A DNA stretch of 64,000 nucleotides from Spirochaetales bacterium Spiro_05 (GTDB lineage Bacteria > Spirochaetota > Spirochaetia > Sphaerochaetales > Sphaerochaetaceae): NCBI GenBank assembly GCA_001603115.1, contig LVBG01000023.1, positions 1 through 64,000 of the forward strand, read 5' to 3'. Each line of letters begins with the position of its first letter. Within the stretch, counting starts at the first letter, position 1. Shown here piece after piece: positions 1-8,867 of this stretch. Below the pieces are notes generated by a model that was given only the letters and a program-made list of their open reading frames with translations, was not told the origin of the DNA and did no database searches. The translations under genes were made by a program, and so were the position numbers.

Positions 1-161
1 TGTCGGCAGTCATCTCTGCTTTGAAGAAAGTGGAGGACCTGGTGATGGAGAACCATCTCAATACCTGTGTGGTGGATGCGATGCGCAGTGACAACGATGC
101 AGGTCGTGAGGAGAAGATCAAGGAATTGATGGATGTCATGGCGAACTTTCGCAGACAATAA
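1..161 (+). CDS. csoR: CsoR/FrmR-family metal-sensing repressor (3' part)
   Basis: Only the last 52 codons are in the window. They are helical and carry the H-x-x-x-C pair (H-L-N-T-C) that, with an upstream cysteine outside the window, forms the Cu(I) site of CsoR. The tail ends R-R-Q and a TAA. CsoR proteins are small dissociable repressors that leave DNA when they bind copper. The next plus-strand genes are a copper chaperone and a copper ATPase, which fits. FrmR or RcnR relatives share the fold, so the metal is inferred mainly from the neighbours. Confidence 0.8.
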   Translation, partial: SAVISALKKVEDLVMENHLNTCVVDAMRSDNDAGREEKIKELMDVMANFRRQ

Positions 162-190
162 AAAAAGCAAGCATCCAAATGGATACTTGC
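161..190 (-). terminator. Rho-independent terminator of tRNA-Val
   Basis: On the minus strand a 10-bp stem with one mismatch (arms at 167-176 and 181-190, loop of 4) is followed by a run of T. It begins four bases after the tRNA 3' end, so it terminates that transcript. It abuts the stop codon of the csoR fragment. Confidence 0.75.
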
Positions 191-193
191 CTA

Positions 194-265
194 TGGGCGA
201 TGCCAGGATTGAACTGGCGACTTCCACGATGTCAACGTGGCACTCTCCCGCTGAGTTAACCGCCC
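194..265 (-). tRNA. tRNA-Val (anticodon GAC)
   Basis: The minus strand folds into a full cloverleaf. The 7-bp acceptor stem is GGGCGGT/ATCGCCC with discriminator A. The anticodon arm is CCACG-loop-CGTGG with loop TTGACAT, giving anticodon GAC. The T-arm contains GTTCAATCC. CCA is not encoded. Confidence 0.95.
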
Positions 266-284
266 GTGTTTGAGTACATGAGCG

Positions 285-313
285 ATAGTAGCGGAAAATG
301 CGTGACATGTCTA
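285..313 (-). promoter_or_regulatory. Promoter of tRNA-Val
   Basis: Minus strand: TAGACA (308-313), 17-base spacer, TACTAT (285-290), about 20 bases upstream of the tRNA 5' end. Confidence 0.7.
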
Positions 314-355
314 GTACAAAGATGAAAATTTCCCGTTCAAGGAGTACGGTAAACG

Positions 356-559
356 ATGAAAACAATCATAGTGACTGAAGGAATGCACTGCAGCGGATGC
401 GAGACCAGAATGGTGAATGCTCTGAAGCAGATTGAAGATATCAAGAGTGCAAAAGCCGATGCAAAAAGCGGCAAGGTAGTGATCAAGCACGAGAAGGAAA
501 CCACGGTTTCTGAAGCAAAGAGCTTGATTACCGAAATTGGATTTGAGGTAAAAGCATGA
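356..559 (+). CDS. copZ: Copper chaperone, heavy-metal-associated (HMA) domain
   Basis: A 67-residue single-domain HMA protein. The metal loop G-M-H-C-S-G-C puts the two Cu(I)-binding cysteines at residues 12 and 15. CopZ proteins carry Cu(I) in the cytoplasm to the copper ATPase and to the CsoR or CopY repressor. An AAGGAG ribosome site lies before the ATG, and the stop overlaps the copA start (ATGA), so the two are translationally coupled. The loop has His where CopA's own domain has Thr. Confidence 0.9.
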   Translation: MKTIIVTEGMHCSGCETRMVNALKQIEDIKSAKADAKSGKVVIKHEKETTVSEAKSLITEIGFEVKA

Positions 560-2751
560 AAGAGATACAAGTAGGAATCGGGGGCATGACCTGTGCTTCC
601 TGCTCCTCGGCAGTTGAGCGGACGCTCAACAAGCTGGGGGGTGTGGAAAAAGCACAGGTGAACCTTGCCACCGAGACCGCAACCATAGCCTTTGATGAGT
701 CCAGTCTTGATGTGGACAAGATCAAACAGGCAGTAGCAAGAATAGGATACTCTGTCGTCGATACCGTAGACCACAAGACAAAGGAAGAGGAGAAGGCACG
801 CGATCTGAAGTCCTTGGCTCATAAGCTGATCATTTCCGCTGTGCTTACCGTTGCCTTGATGGTGCTTGCCATGGGACCGATGGTGGGACTCGAGCTTCCC
901 CTCTCGCATCTGCAGAATGGCATCGCCCAGCTGGTATTGGCAATTGGGACGATGGTCGCAGGTTCGATGTTCTTCACCAAGGGTTTTTCCACCCTTTTCA
1001 AGCGTGAACCGAATATGGACAGTCTGGTGGCCATCGGAACTTCGGCAAGTTTTCTCTACAGCATCTGGGGAGTTATTCAGATCGCCGGAGGCAACCATGA
1101 GGCGGCCCACCATCTCTATTTTGAGGGTGTCGGCACCATCCTGACTTTGGTGATGCTCGGTCGCTATCTTGAGCACCGTTCCAAGGGGAAAACTGGGGAA
1201 GCAATCAGAAAGCTGATGGAGCTTGCCCCAGCAAAGGCTACCGTCCTCAGGGATGGGCAGCAGGTTGTCATCGATGCTTCCCAGGTGGTGGTGGATGATA
1301 TCGTCATGGTCAAGCCCGGAGAGAAACTGCCGGTTGACGGTGTGGTGCTCTCAGGCTTCTCTGCCATCGATGAATCGCTTTTGACAGGAGAGAGTATTCC
1401 GGTGGAGAAAAGCCTGGGCAATGACGTGTATGCTGCCACCCTGAATACCACCGGTGTTCTACAGTATCGTGCTACGAAGGTCGGCAGTGATACCGCCCTT
1501 GCAAACATCATCACCTTGGTGCAGGATGCCCAGGGGTCGAAGGCCCCGATCGCCCGTGTTGCAGACAAGATTTCGGGCATCTTCGTTCCCATCGTCATGG
1601 GTATTTCGGTGATCACCTTCCTGGCATGGATGCTTGCAGGCATTCCGTTTGAGACGGCGATCTTGCGGGCGGTGAGCGTACTGGTCATTGCCTGTCCTTG
1701 TTCGCTCGGCCTTGCCACCCCGATCGCCATCATGGTTTCTTCGGGCAAGGGAGCACGACTGGGGATTCTCTTCCGTCACGCAGCTGCCATTGAGCAACTC
1801 AGGCAGGTGGAAACGATCATTTTCGACAAGACTGGCACGCTTACCGAAGGCAAGCCGTTGGTAACCGATATCATCTCTGATGATCCTGAAAGGACGTTGC
1901 AGCTTGCGGCAAGTGTGGAACAGCACAGCGAGCATCCGCTCTCCCGTGCTGTAGTCCAGAAAGCCAAGGAGATGGAGACACAGGTGCTGGAGAGTACGGA
2001 TTTCCAGGCACTGGTCGGCAGAGGCATCGAGGCGAAGGTGGATGGCACGTTGGTGTTCATCGGCAACCCTGCCCTCCTCGCTGATCATGCAATCAAGCTG
2101 AGCCAGGAGATCCAAGAGCAGCTTGCCCAGCTCTCCGACCAAGGCAAGACCCCGTTGCTGGTTGCCACTGAGCAACAGGTGATGGGAATCATTGCGGTTG
2201 CCGATACGCTGCGCAAGGAGACCAAGCAGGCTATCAACGAGCTCCGAAACCTCAATATACGCACGATTATGCTCACTGGTGACAATGAGCGTACGGCAAA
2301 GGCTATTGCCAAGCAGGCGGGAGTTGACTCCTACCTTGCAGGCAGACTGCCTCACCAGAAAGAAGAGGCGATCAGCGAATATGCCAAGCAGGGCAAGGTT
2401 GCAATGGTTGGGGATGGCATCAACGATGCCCCTGCCCTTGCCAAAGCTGATGTAGGCATCGCAGTGGGAAGTGCAACCGATGTGGCACGGGAGACTGCAG
2501 ATGTGGTGTTGGTTCGCAACAACCTCACCGATGTGACAAAAGCGTTCCAGCTCTCCAAGGCAACGATGCGCAATATCCACCAGAATCTCTTCTGGGCGTT
2601 CTTCTACAACACGTTGGGCATTCCCTTGGCAACCGGCGTGCTGACGCTCTTTGGAGGCCCGCAGCTCAGCCCGATGTTCGCCGCCTTTGCCATGTCCATG
2701 TCCAGTGTCTGTGTGGTGCTGAATGCGTTGAGACTGAACAGGTTCAAGTAA
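556..2751 (+). CDS. copA: Cu(I)-exporting P1B-type ATPase
   Basis: A 731-residue heavy-metal P-type ATPase that exports cytoplasmic Cu(I) across the inner membrane. An N-terminal HMA domain carries G-M-T-C-A-S-C (Cys 13 and 16). Eight membrane helices follow, including the metal-binding C-P-C (380-382). The actuator T-G-E-S is at 277-280, the phosphorylation motif D-K-T-G-T at 424, and the hinge G-D-G-I-N-D at 619. Only one HMA domain is present; many CopA proteins have two. CPC with neighbouring copZ and csoR supports copper rather than zinc or cadmium. Confidence 0.95.
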   Translation: MKEIQVGIGGMTCASCSSAVERTLNKLGGVEKAQVNLATETATIAFDESSLDVDKIKQAVARIGYSVVDTVDHKTKEEEKARDLKSLAHKLIISAVLTVALMVLAMGPMVGLELPLSHLQNGIAQLVLAIGTMVAGSMFFTKGFSTLFKREPNMDSLVAIGTSASFLYSIWGVIQIAGGNHEAAHHLYFEGVGTILTLVMLGRYLEHRSKGKTGEAIRKLMELAPAKATVLRDGQQVVIDASQVVVDDIVMVKPGEKLPVDGVVLSGFSAIDESLLTGESIPVEKSLGNDVYAATLNTTGVLQYRATKVGSDTALANIITLVQDAQGSKAPIARVADKISGIFVPIVMGISVITFLAWMLAGIPFETAILRAVSVLVIACPCSLGLATPIAIMVSSGKGARLGILFRHAAAIEQLRQVETIIFDKTGTLTEGKPLVTDIISDDPERTLQLAASVEQHSEHPLSRAVVQKAKEMETQVLESTDFQALVGRGIEAKVDGTLVFIGNPALLADHAIKLSQEIQEQLAQLSDQGKTPLLVATEQQVMGIIAVADTLRKETKQAINELRNLNIRTIMLTGDNERTAKAIAKQAGVDSYLAGRLPHQKEEAISEYAKQGKVAMVGDGINDAPALAKADVGIAVGSATDVARETADVVLVRNNLTDVTKAFQLSKATMRNIHQNLFWAFFYNTLGIPLATGVLTLFGGPQLSPMFAAFAMSMSSVCVVLNALRLNRFK

Positions 2752-2775
2752 GCAAATTTGCCAGCAAAAGAACAA

Positions 2776-2815
2776 CAGTGAAAACCTTTGGGAAACCAAG
2801 GGTTTTCATTGTTTC
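2776..2815 (+). terminator. Terminator after copA
   Basis: A long A/T-flanked hairpin (arms around 2777-2790 and 2796-2810, GAAA loop) lies 25 bases after the copA stop. It is followed by a short T-rich stretch. The stem is symmetric enough to act on both strands. Confidence 0.6.
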
Positions 2816-2830
2816 CCCAAGCAACAAATC

Positions 2831-2858
2831 TTGAGAATATACGAATCCCTTCTATGCT
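2831..2858 (+). promoter_or_regulatory. Promoter of the small lipoprotein at 2900
   Basis: TTGAGA (2831-2836), 16-base spacer, TATGCT (2853-2858), about 40 bases before the start codon. Confidence 0.55.
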
Positions 2859-2899
2859 GGAAGTACAAATTCAATATAGAGGGAAGCAGGGAGGCATGT

Positions 2900-3298
2900 A
2901 TGGTAAAGAAAGTTGCGTTGATTCTTCTCTTGGTGGGTCTGTTGGTTTTGGTGGGGTGTGAGGAGGGGACTTCTTTTGATTTAGATGCATACATTTTGCA
3001 GAATAACCACTGGGGCGAACATAGTGGCGGAGGATTTATTATTGGGTTTGTCGGATTTGATTCAGATGATCCTCTTATGGATGTAGTAACATCAGAGAGT
3101 CCTAGAGAAGCATATATGATTGATGTAACCAGCTTTTCCAATGGTGTGATTACTGCAACGTACCATAAGGAAGGAGAGGATGAAGTTACGAACAATATCA
3201 CCATTACCCTATCCTACGATGCACCTGAAATGACATTTGTTTTTTCTGGCGGGGGTGAGCTGAACGAACAAACATTCATCCTTGAACCCACGCCCTGA
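2900..3298 (+). CDS. Small putative lipoprotein of unknown function
   Basis: 132 residues. I chose the ATG at 2900 because it follows a GGGAGG-like site and begins with a basic residue pair, a hydrophobic core and the lipobox L-V-G-C. The rest is a short, acidic, beta-rich domain with no motif I recognise. Being lipid-anchored, it should sit on the periplasmic or outer surface. It is A+T-richer than the copper genes before it. It is flanked by a terminator on each side, so it is a single-gene unit. Confidence 0.65.
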   Translation: MVKKVALILLLVGLLVLVGCEEGTSFDLDAYILQNNHWGEHSGGGFIIGFVGFDSDDPLMDVVTSESPREAYMIDVTSFSNGVITATYHKEGEDEVTNNITITLSYDAPEMTFVFSGGGELNEQTFILEPTP

Positions 3299-3316
3299 TG
3301 CCGAATAAGTATTCCC

Positions 3317-3346
3317 CCCCCATCCATTCTCGTGGATGGGGATTTT
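3317..3346 (+). terminator. Terminator after the lipoprotein gene
   Basis: A C4-ATCCA / TGGAT-G4 hairpin (arms 3318-3326 and 3333-3341, loop of 6) followed by ATTTTTATA. Confidence 0.75.
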
Positions 3347-3348
3347 TA

Positions 3349-3774
3349 TACCCATCTCCTCATCATCAGAGAGAGTGCTTCTGCCATAGTCTTGCCCACC
3401 CTTCAATGGTATGCATAACACCCTTGCATTTCTCCTATCCAAATATCCGATAATCGTATGTCGAAAGAAGCATCTTTGGACAGAGGCTTTCCTCTTGCAT
3501 TCCATCCACCAAGATTTATACTACAGATATGAACTCGTGTCTGGGATTTTTTGATTTGGTTGCATTTTCGTTTTCAATATTTGATAAGGAATACAAGAAA
3601 AACAAGAAATGAATCACCGCAGTTCCGTCGTTTCACTATTTACTGGAAGAAAGTATTTTTGACCTAGAGATATGCTAGTTACCCAATTGAATGTCTTACT
3701 TTCCAATTCCTTATAGATTTTATAAAAAGAGGTCTCTCATGTTCCGTAATGGTTTTTAGATGAGGAGTCCATCA
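3349..3774. other. A+T-rich intergenic region without a convincing gene
   Basis: About 425 bases. A minus-strand open frame overlaps its first part (3209-3505) but has no ribosome site and runs over the lipoprotein gene and its terminator, so I reject it. TATAGA/TATAAA stretches at 3712-3726 could be a -10 region for the gene at 3775, but no good -35 box is placed for them. I see nothing else. Confidence 0.4.
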
Positions 3775-4245
3775 ATGAATGTAAAAAAAGCCTGTTCGTC
3801 AATTGTGATTATCGGTTTGTTGGTCGCTTTGACCAGTTGCTCGGAAAATCCAAGTACATTCCATGTAATGTATTCCAATGAAAGTGGTAGCAATTACATC
3901 ATTACTGCATTGTTCGTTAAGACGAGTACGGGCTCTTGGAGCAGTTCATATATCCCAGCGGGACAATCGGTACCACCTAGCCAGTATTTCGAATTTGATA
4001 TCCCTTTGCGTATGGGCAGTGATATCGAATATTATATTACAGTACAAGATGGCTTGGCAAATTCAACAAATCTGACACTGGATGACCAAGGCGATGTTTT
4101 GATTATCAGGCAATGGGCTGAACAGTATAGGCATCAGTATATTACAGTACAACCATCTGCCGGAAATCCTGTCGTAACTGGTCATGGTGGGGATGTGTGG
4201 TCTACCCCTGCTGATTCGAGTTATACGAAGGTTTCTTGGCAATAA
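3775..4245 (+). CDS. Small putative lipoprotein of unknown function
   Basis: 156 residues from the ATG at 3775, which has GAGGAG seven bases upstream. An in-frame ATG at 3760 overlaps that ribosome site and is less likely. The N-terminus is basic, then hydrophobic, and ends with a lipobox-like L-T-S-C at about residues 21-24. The mature part is rich in Ser, Thr, Tyr and Asn, suggesting an exported beta-sheet domain. It shares size, anchor and A+T-rich composition with the gene at 2900 but no evident sequence similarity. No function assigned. Confidence 0.6.
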   Translation: MNVKKACSSIVIIGLLVALTSCSENPSTFHVMYSNESGSNYIITALFVKTSTGSWSSSYIPAGQSVPPSQYFEFDIPLRMGSDIEYYITVQDGLANSTNLTLDDQGDVLIIRQWAEQYRHQYITVQPSAGNPVVTGHGGDVWSTPADSSYTKVSWQ

Positions 4246-4278
4246 GGTACCCCTCCTTGATGAGTAAAGAGGGGTGCC
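4246..4278. terminator. Hairpin between convergent genes
   Basis: A 10-bp stem with one mismatch (arms 4246-4255 and 4269-4278) directly after the stop at 4245. There is no clear T run, so efficiency is uncertain. Confidence 0.45.
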
Positions 4279-4295
4279 ATAGTGTGTAATCAGGC

Positions 4296-4556
4296 TTAGT
4301 ACAAGTCCTTGCGCATGGCTTCAAAAGCTTCCTTGGTGAGCTCTCCCTGTGCGTAGCGCTTCTCCAGAATCCTCAAGGCTTCCGGCTTGTCCATCCGTTT
4401 CCTTGAGGTGCGGACAATGGCAATGATCGAAAGCACAAGGGAAGCAAGAACCGCAGCAAGAACCAGGCCCATGACCCACCTCCCTGCACCGGCATATCCA
4501 AATCCCAAACACGGTCCGGCAACTCTGCCGGCATTCCAAAACAAGGTATGATACAT
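4296..4556 (-). CDS. Small membrane protein with C-terminal SHOCT domain
   Basis: 86 residues. A Gly-rich N-terminus leads into one membrane helix (roughly residues 28-50), then a basic stretch. The C-terminal SHOCT motif has the form R-I-L-E-K-R-Y-A-x-G-E-L-T-x-E-x-F. SHOCT segments are short helical tails, thought to mediate oligomerisation, found at the ends of many small membrane proteins. It lies five bases after a second SHOCT gene on the same strand, so the two form an operon. Confidence 0.7.
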   Translation of the reverse strand: MYHTLFWNAGRVAGPCLGFGYAGAGRWVMGLVLAAVLASLVLSIIAIVRTSRKRMDKPEALRILEKRYAQGELTKEAFEAMRKDLY

Positions 4557-4561
4557 ACTCG

Positions 4562-4741
4562 TTATTCCCCCTTCAACTCGTCACGATACGCAAGATACTC
4601 ATCTCGCGAAATTTCTCCCAAAGCATACCGTTTGCGCACGATATCCATGGCACCGGTTTGTTCAGGTTCAGGTCCTTTGCGTTGGCCTTTCAGCAAGTAA
4701 TACAGCCCAACTGCAATCAGGACAACAATGATCAACATCAT
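4562..4741 (-). CDS. Very small membrane protein with SHOCT tail
   Basis: 59 residues, M-M-L-I-I-V-V start, one membrane helix (about residues 2-17), a short Pro/Glu linker, then a SHOCT segment (D-I-V-R-K-R-Y-A-L-G-E-I-S-R-D-E-Y). AGGAG sits nine bases before the ATG and a consensus promoter lies upstream, so I regard it as a real gene despite its size. It resembles its downstream neighbour in layout and was probably produced by duplication. Confidence 0.7.
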   Translation of the reverse strand: MMLIIVVLIAVGLYYLLKGQRKGPEPEQTGAMDIVRKRYALGEISRDEYLAYRDELKGE

Positions 4742-4775
4742 GGTTTGCTCCTATACCCCCTCAGGGTATATGTGA

Positions 4776-4804
4776 AGTATTGGACATCCATACTTTCTTG
4801 TCAA
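4776..4804 (-). promoter_or_regulatory. Promoter of the SHOCT pair
   Basis: Minus strand: TTGACA (4799-4804), 17-base spacer, AATACT (4776-4781). A TATACCC...GGGTATA hairpin (4752-4770) follows in the leader, just before the ribosome site. Confidence 0.65.
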
Positions 4805-4914
4805 TGAAATAGCCCATTACTTCACTAAGCTATACGCAAATCCATCTGATTCACGATTAATGATGCATACCCTCACCCAAACATCATGTTTCTCCATACA
4901 ATTCGGTAGATATG

Positions 4915-5229
4915 TCAAGAACAAATCTGACCAACCTCCGGGACCAGCTTACGAAGTGCCTCGGGATCATCATCACCGGCAACCCGGTTCGCCTTGATTA
5001 TCCCACAGACAGTACAGCGATGGAGGAGCATCAGCTCTCCATCCGTCTTCTGGTAAAGAGCTATCGGTTCCATCACTCCCCTGCACAGGCAAGCCCTGTC
5101 ACCGCTATGCATATCAACATGGCGGCTGTGAAGACAGTGGGGACAGTGGTTGCGATGCCTTGTGCCCCATGCCTCTGAAGAGACAGGGGCACCACAGTGA
5201 AGGCAGATGAAATCATTCCTATCGTTCAT
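4915..5229 (-). CDS. RNHCP-domain zinc-ribbon protein
   Basis: 104 residues from M-N-D-R-N-D. It contains F-I-C-L-H-C-G, the namesake R-N-H-C-P-H-C-L-x-S-x-H-V-D block, and C-T-V-C-G later, so paired Cys and His ligands for one or two zinc ribbons. The function of the RNHCP family is not established. It overlaps the last 11 bases of rsgA and is probably co-transcribed with it, hinting at a link with translation. The longer frame to 5325 lies inside rsgA and is rejected. Confidence 0.75.
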   Translation of the reverse strand: MNDRNDFICLHCGAPVSSEAWGTRHRNHCPHCLHSRHVDMHSGDRACLCRGVMEPIALYQKTDGELMLLHRCTVCGIIKANRVAGDDDPEALRKLVPEVGQICS

Positions 5230-6313
5230 GGAGACCTTCCCTTCTGTAGTGATAGAGCAGCTTGCCAAGGTGCTTGTCCTTCTGCTTTCGCACTTGCAGG
5301 ACCTCTTCCCAACTCTGAGCCTCACTTCTGAGTTTCAGGTAGTTCAGATAGCGATCCTGCTCAAGCTCCCCTCCAAGCAGTGCTTGCTGGACACCACACC
5401 CTGGCTCTCCGGTATGGGAACAGTCTGTAAACCTGCACTGCGAGGCCAGAAGGGCGATATCTTCGAAGGAATCCTCCACTTCGGTAGTGCTGCTGTTCAT
5501 TCCTACTGCCCTCAGGCCAGGAGTATCGAGCAGCAAAGCCCCGTTTGGAAGCAGATGCAGCTGTCTGGATGTGGTGGTATGCCTACCCCGCCCATCAGAG
5601 CTTCTCACCTCCTGGGTCTTTGCCACCCGCTTTCCACAGAGGCTGTTCAGCAGGGTCGACTTTCCCGCCCCACTGCTTCCCAGCACCATCAGGGTGGAGC
5701 GCTCTGCAAGGCTTGCCGCAAGCTCTTCCAAGCCCTTTCCGGAAAGACTGTCCACCAGGAATACGGGAAGGTCGGAGAAACGGGCTTGCACCCTTCTCGG
5801 ATGCAACTCCGCTTCCTCAACCAAATCGCATTTGGTGAGAATCAGGATGGCAGGGATGTCATCGGCATGAAGCAGGGAGAGAAAGCGTTCGGTCTTGCGC
5901 AAATTGAAGTCATTGCGTATGTCCTGCACAATGGCTGCCTTGTCGATATTGGCGGCAACAACGGAAGAGGAGACATCAACTCTTTCCCGTTCACCAGCTG
6001 AAGGCTTGTGGAATGCTGAGGTGCGCTCAAGAACGCCTTCGATGAGCCCCTGTTCTTCGCCATAGGGAAGGACTGCACACCAGTCCCCGATTACGGGTGG
6101 ATTCTGCACCCCCAGGTCCTCACGATTCTGAAAGGAGCCGGAGCGCTTGAGCAAAAGCTCATGTTCTCCGTCAAAGCCCCAGAAGAGTCCTTTCCCTTCG
6201 CGCACGATCCGATAGGCCTGATACCCTTGTTCCTGATACGGTCTGAATGATTGGGCATGGCACAACTGCCAGCCATACGTTTGCAATAGTGTTTCTTCTT
6301 GATGATTGTACAT
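5219..6313 (-). CDS. rsgA: Ribosome small-subunit-dependent GTPase A
   Basis: 364 residues, usual for the family. RsgA is a circularly permuted GTPase that checks late 30S subunit maturation. An N-terminal OB fold is followed by the permuted order: G4 T-K-C-D (160-163), G1 G-S-S-G-A-G-K-S-T (212-220), G2 region around 245-248, and G3 D-T-P-G (263-266). The C-terminal zinc knuckle has Cys 293, Cys 298, His 300 and Cys 306. G4 has Thr in place of the usual Asn. The ribosome site before the ATG is weak. Confidence 0.93.
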   Translation of the reverse strand: MYNHQEETLLQTYGWQLCHAQSFRPYQEQGYQAYRIVREGKGLFWGFDGEHELLLKRSGSFQNREDLGVQNPPVIGDWCAVLPYGEEQGLIEGVLERTSAFHKPSAGERERVDVSSSVVAANIDKAAIVQDIRNDFNLRKTERFLSLLHADDIPAILILTKCDLVEEAELHPRRVQARFSDLPVFLVDSLSGKGLEELAASLAERSTLMVLGSSGAGKSTLLNSLCGKRVAKTQEVRSSDGRGRHTTTSRQLHLLPNGALLLDTPGLRAVGMNSSTTEVEDSFEDIALLASQCRFTDCSHTGEPGCGVQQALLGGELEQDRYLNYLKLRSEAQSWEEVLQVRKQKDKHLGKLLYHYRREGLHER

Positions 6314-6650
6314 GGTAATCCGTCCAGTAGTGTGATGAGCATGCCAAGACTGCCTACGCTGTCTTGGGTAGGTTCATCGGCCGAACGGTCTTGATGATAG
6401 GTCTTCTGGAAAGCAGGACATCAAAGCCGAGGCCGATGTCACATCACCGAATCCAGATACTGTCTGTACATCCAATCTCCTGTACGAGTGAATATGGTAT
6501 GGAAGAAACGTAACGCCTCCGGCTGCTTTCAGTCAAGCAGACACCCCTGCTTCCTATCACAACTTCCTCTGCAGAAAGAAGACAAGCATGAGGCATTCTC
6601 GGTAAAAGTATCACATATCCACAATTTTCATATTTTTGGATATTTTATCC
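6314..6650. other. Intergenic region between rsgA and the sugar operon
   Basis: The only clear structure is a 7-bp inverted repeat CCAAGAC/GTCTTGG (6344-6350 and 6361-6367) with a 10-base loop. An 8-base pair CATCGGCC ... GGCCGATG lies farther apart. I found no gene and no strong rsgA promoter here. Confidence 0.4.
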
Positions 6651-6679
6651 TTGACCTCCCCTTTCCCCTGTCCGATACT
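6651..6679 (+). promoter_or_regulatory. Promoter of the 6732-11644 sugar operon
   Basis: TTGACC (6651-6656), 17-base spacer, GATACT (6674-6679), about 50 bases upstream of the binding-protein start. Confidence 0.7.
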
Positions 6680-6731
6680 ACAGACAAAAGGAATGGTTGG
6701 GTGCAAAGACACCCTCACCAAGGAGGAAACT

Positions 6732-7988
6732 ATGAAAAAAGGTATCGCTCTGTTGCTTTGTCTTGCCTGTCTGCTACCTATGTTTGCAGCAGGAACCAAG
6801 GAGAGTGCTCCCAGTGATGTGATCGAGCTCAGGTTCCTGGGCATGGCACAGGCTGCGTACTCAGAGCAGAATGTCAATGACATGACTGCCGACTTCATGA
6901 AGGCACATCCGAACATCAAGGTGTACACCGAGTTCGTCCCGTACGAGGAACTTCGCAACAAGACCCTGCTCGCCTACGGTTCGAACAACTCCTATGATGC
7001 GGTACTGGTGGATGACATCTGGTTCACCGAGTATGACAGCAAGGGAATGCTCGTGGACATCACCGCAAACATCCCCAAGGCCTACAAGGATGGCGTACTT
7101 GCCGGCGGTTGGAACTTCACCACCAAGAAAGGCAAGATTGTCGGTCTTCCCTGGTTCCTCGACACCATGTATCTGTTCTATAACCCGACCATGCTCAAGG
7201 CTGCAGGCTACGCGGCTGCCCCCAAGAGCGTCGAAGAGATGGTAGAGATGGGCCGTGCCCTGAAAGCCAAGAAGATTGTTGAGTATCCCTTTGTCTTCAG
7301 CCTTGCCCAGGCAGAAGCCCTCATTTGTGTCTACTCAAACTTCCTGGAAGCCTTCGGCGGCTCGTTCCAGGATGCACAAGGCAACTACATCCTCGATACC
7401 AGCGGCGTACAGGCGTTGGAATTTCTCGTCTCCCTCAAGAACGAAGGATTGCTCAACCCCAACTCGCTGGAGTATCTGGAAGAAGACGTGAGACGTGTCT
7501 TCTCCACCGGTGATGCTGCATTCACCCTGAACTGGGGCTATATGCATGCACTTGCCAGCGATCCTGCAGAGAGCAAGCTGAAGAAGGAAGATGTGGGAGT
7601 CATGGTGCTTCCCGGAGCCAAAGGCGTGAAGGATTCGGCAGCCATGAGCGGCTCGATGGGACTTTCCGTCCTCTCCAAGTCAAAGAATCCAAATGAAGCA
7701 CTCCAGTACATCCTCTACCTCTCCAGCAAGGAAGTACAGGACACCTACTCCAACCTGCAGCTTCCCGTGTGGACTGCCAGCTACGACGATCCTTCCATCC
7801 AGGCAGGACGTGAGGATCTGGTTGCGGCGGCTAAGAAAGCCTTCTCGATCATGAACGTCAGGCCCAGCGTGCCCAACTACCAGGAAGTGAGTGCAATCTT
7901 CCAGCAGCACATCCAGACCGCCCTGTATGGGGAGAAGACTCCCAAACAGGCTCTTACTGATGCCGTGCAGAAGGTAAAGGCTCTCTAG
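6732..7988 (+). CDS. Carbohydrate ABC transporter substrate-binding protein
   Basis: 418 residues. I start at the ATG after AAGGAGG (6732); the frame extends upstream only as leader. A signal peptide with a K-K start and a hydrophobic core ends near F-A-A-G-T-K. The body is a family-1 sugar-binding protein (UgpB/MalE fold), with the typical W-F-L-D-T-M-Y-L-F-Y-N block around residue 138. It is the first gene of an operon with two permeases, a ROK kinase and a SIS isomerase, which suggests an amino sugar or amino-sugar glycan as substrate (inference). Confidence 0.88.
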   Translation: MKKGIALLLCLACLLPMFAAGTKESAPSDVIELRFLGMAQAAYSEQNVNDMTADFMKAHPNIKVYTEFVPYEELRNKTLLAYGSNNSYDAVLVDDIWFTEYDSKGMLVDITANIPKAYKDGVLAGGWNFTTKKGKIVGLPWFLDTMYLFYNPTMLKAAGYAAAPKSVEEMVEMGRALKAKKIVEYPFVFSLAQAEALICVYSNFLEAFGGSFQDAQGNYILDTSGVQALEFLVSLKNEGLLNPNSLEYLEEDVRRVFSTGDAAFTLNWGYMHALASDPAESKLKKEDVGVMVLPGAKGVKDSAAMSGSMGLSVLSKSKNPNEALQYILYLSSKEVQDTYSNLQLPVWTASYDDPSIQAGREDLVAAAKKAFSIMNVRPSVPNYQEVSAIFQQHIQTALYGEKTPKQALTDAVQKVKAL

Positions 7989-7990
7989 GT

Positions 7991-8866
7991 ATGGCTAGTC
8001 GGGGAACACGATGGTACACCCTGTTGCTTGCTCCCATGATTCTTGTCATGGGAGCGGTCATCGGGTGGCCGCTTATCCAAACGTTTGTACTCAGCCTCAC
8101 CGATACCCAGCTGATGGATGTTTCCGCTCCCTCATTTGTAGGATTTGAGAACTTCATCAAAGGCTTGGGCAACCAAGGCTTTCTCGATGCTCTGAAAGTA
8201 TCGGGGCTGTTTGCCTTGGTGGTTGTCTCTTCGGAGATGATCCTGGGAACCGGGGTTGCGTTGTTGCTCAACGAACCGTTTCGGGGAAGAAATCTGGTGC
8301 GTGCACTTCTGATTCTTCCCTGGGCGGTTCCCACCACCGTGAACGCCATCATGTGGCGTCTGATCTACAACCCTGAGTATGGTGCGTTGAACAGCCTGCT
8401 CTTCCAACTGGGTTTTCTTGACAGCTACATCAGTTGGTTGGGCAGTGCAGACAAGGCTTTGTGGTCCGTCATGTTCGCCGACGTCTGGAAAAACTTCTCG
8501 CTTGTTGCCATGATCGCCCTCGCATCGCTACAGACCCTGCCTGACAGCCAGATAGAGGCTGCAAAAATCGATGGGGCCGGAGCATGGCAACGCTTTCGCT
8601 ACATCACCCTCCCCCATCTGATCCCCTCGCTGCAGGTAGCACTGGTGCTGCGGATCATTGAGGCGGTGAAGGTGTTCGACATCATTTATGTCATGACGAA
8701 GGGAGGACCGGCAAACAAGACACGCTCGGCAAGCATCTTCGTCTATCAGGAGGCGTTCACCAACTCTCGCATGGGTTCGGGGGCTGCCTACGCAATCATC
8801 ATGGTCTCATTGATCATGATCCTCATTGCCTTCTATATCAGAGGGCTCTCAAGGAAGGAGAAGTAG
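7991..8866 (+). CDS. Sugar ABC transporter permease, MalF/UgpA type
   Basis: 291 residues with six membrane helices. The cytoplasmic EAA loop (E-A-A-K-I-D-G-A-G-A-W-Q-R-F near residues 190-203) is where the ATPase docks. It starts two bases after the binding-protein stop. Family knowledge places it as one half of the inner-membrane channel, paired with the next gene. No ATPase is encoded in the operon, so a shared MsiK/MalK-type ATPase elsewhere is likely. Confidence 0.9.
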   Translation: MASRGTRWYTLLLAPMILVMGAVIGWPLIQTFVLSLTDTQLMDVSAPSFVGFENFIKGLGNQGFLDALKVSGLFALVVVSSEMILGTGVALLLNEPFRGRNLVRALLILPWAVPTTVNAIMWRLIYNPEYGALNSLLFQLGFLDSYISWLGSADKALWSVMFADVWKNFSLVAMIALASLQTLPDSQIEAAKIDGAGAWQRFRYITLPHLIPSLQVALVLRIIEAVKVFDIIYVMTKGGPANKTRSASIFVYQEAFTNSRMGSGAAYAIIMVSLIMILIAFYIRGLSRKEK

Positions 8867-8867
8867 C

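Noticed and set aside
1459-2799. 446-residue minus-strand frame
   Set aside because: Fully antisense to copA, no ribosome site, low-complexity Arg/His-rich translation; a codon-bias shadow.
3209-3505. 98-residue minus-strand frame
   Set aside because: Overlaps the lipoprotein gene and its terminator, no ribosome site, no family features.
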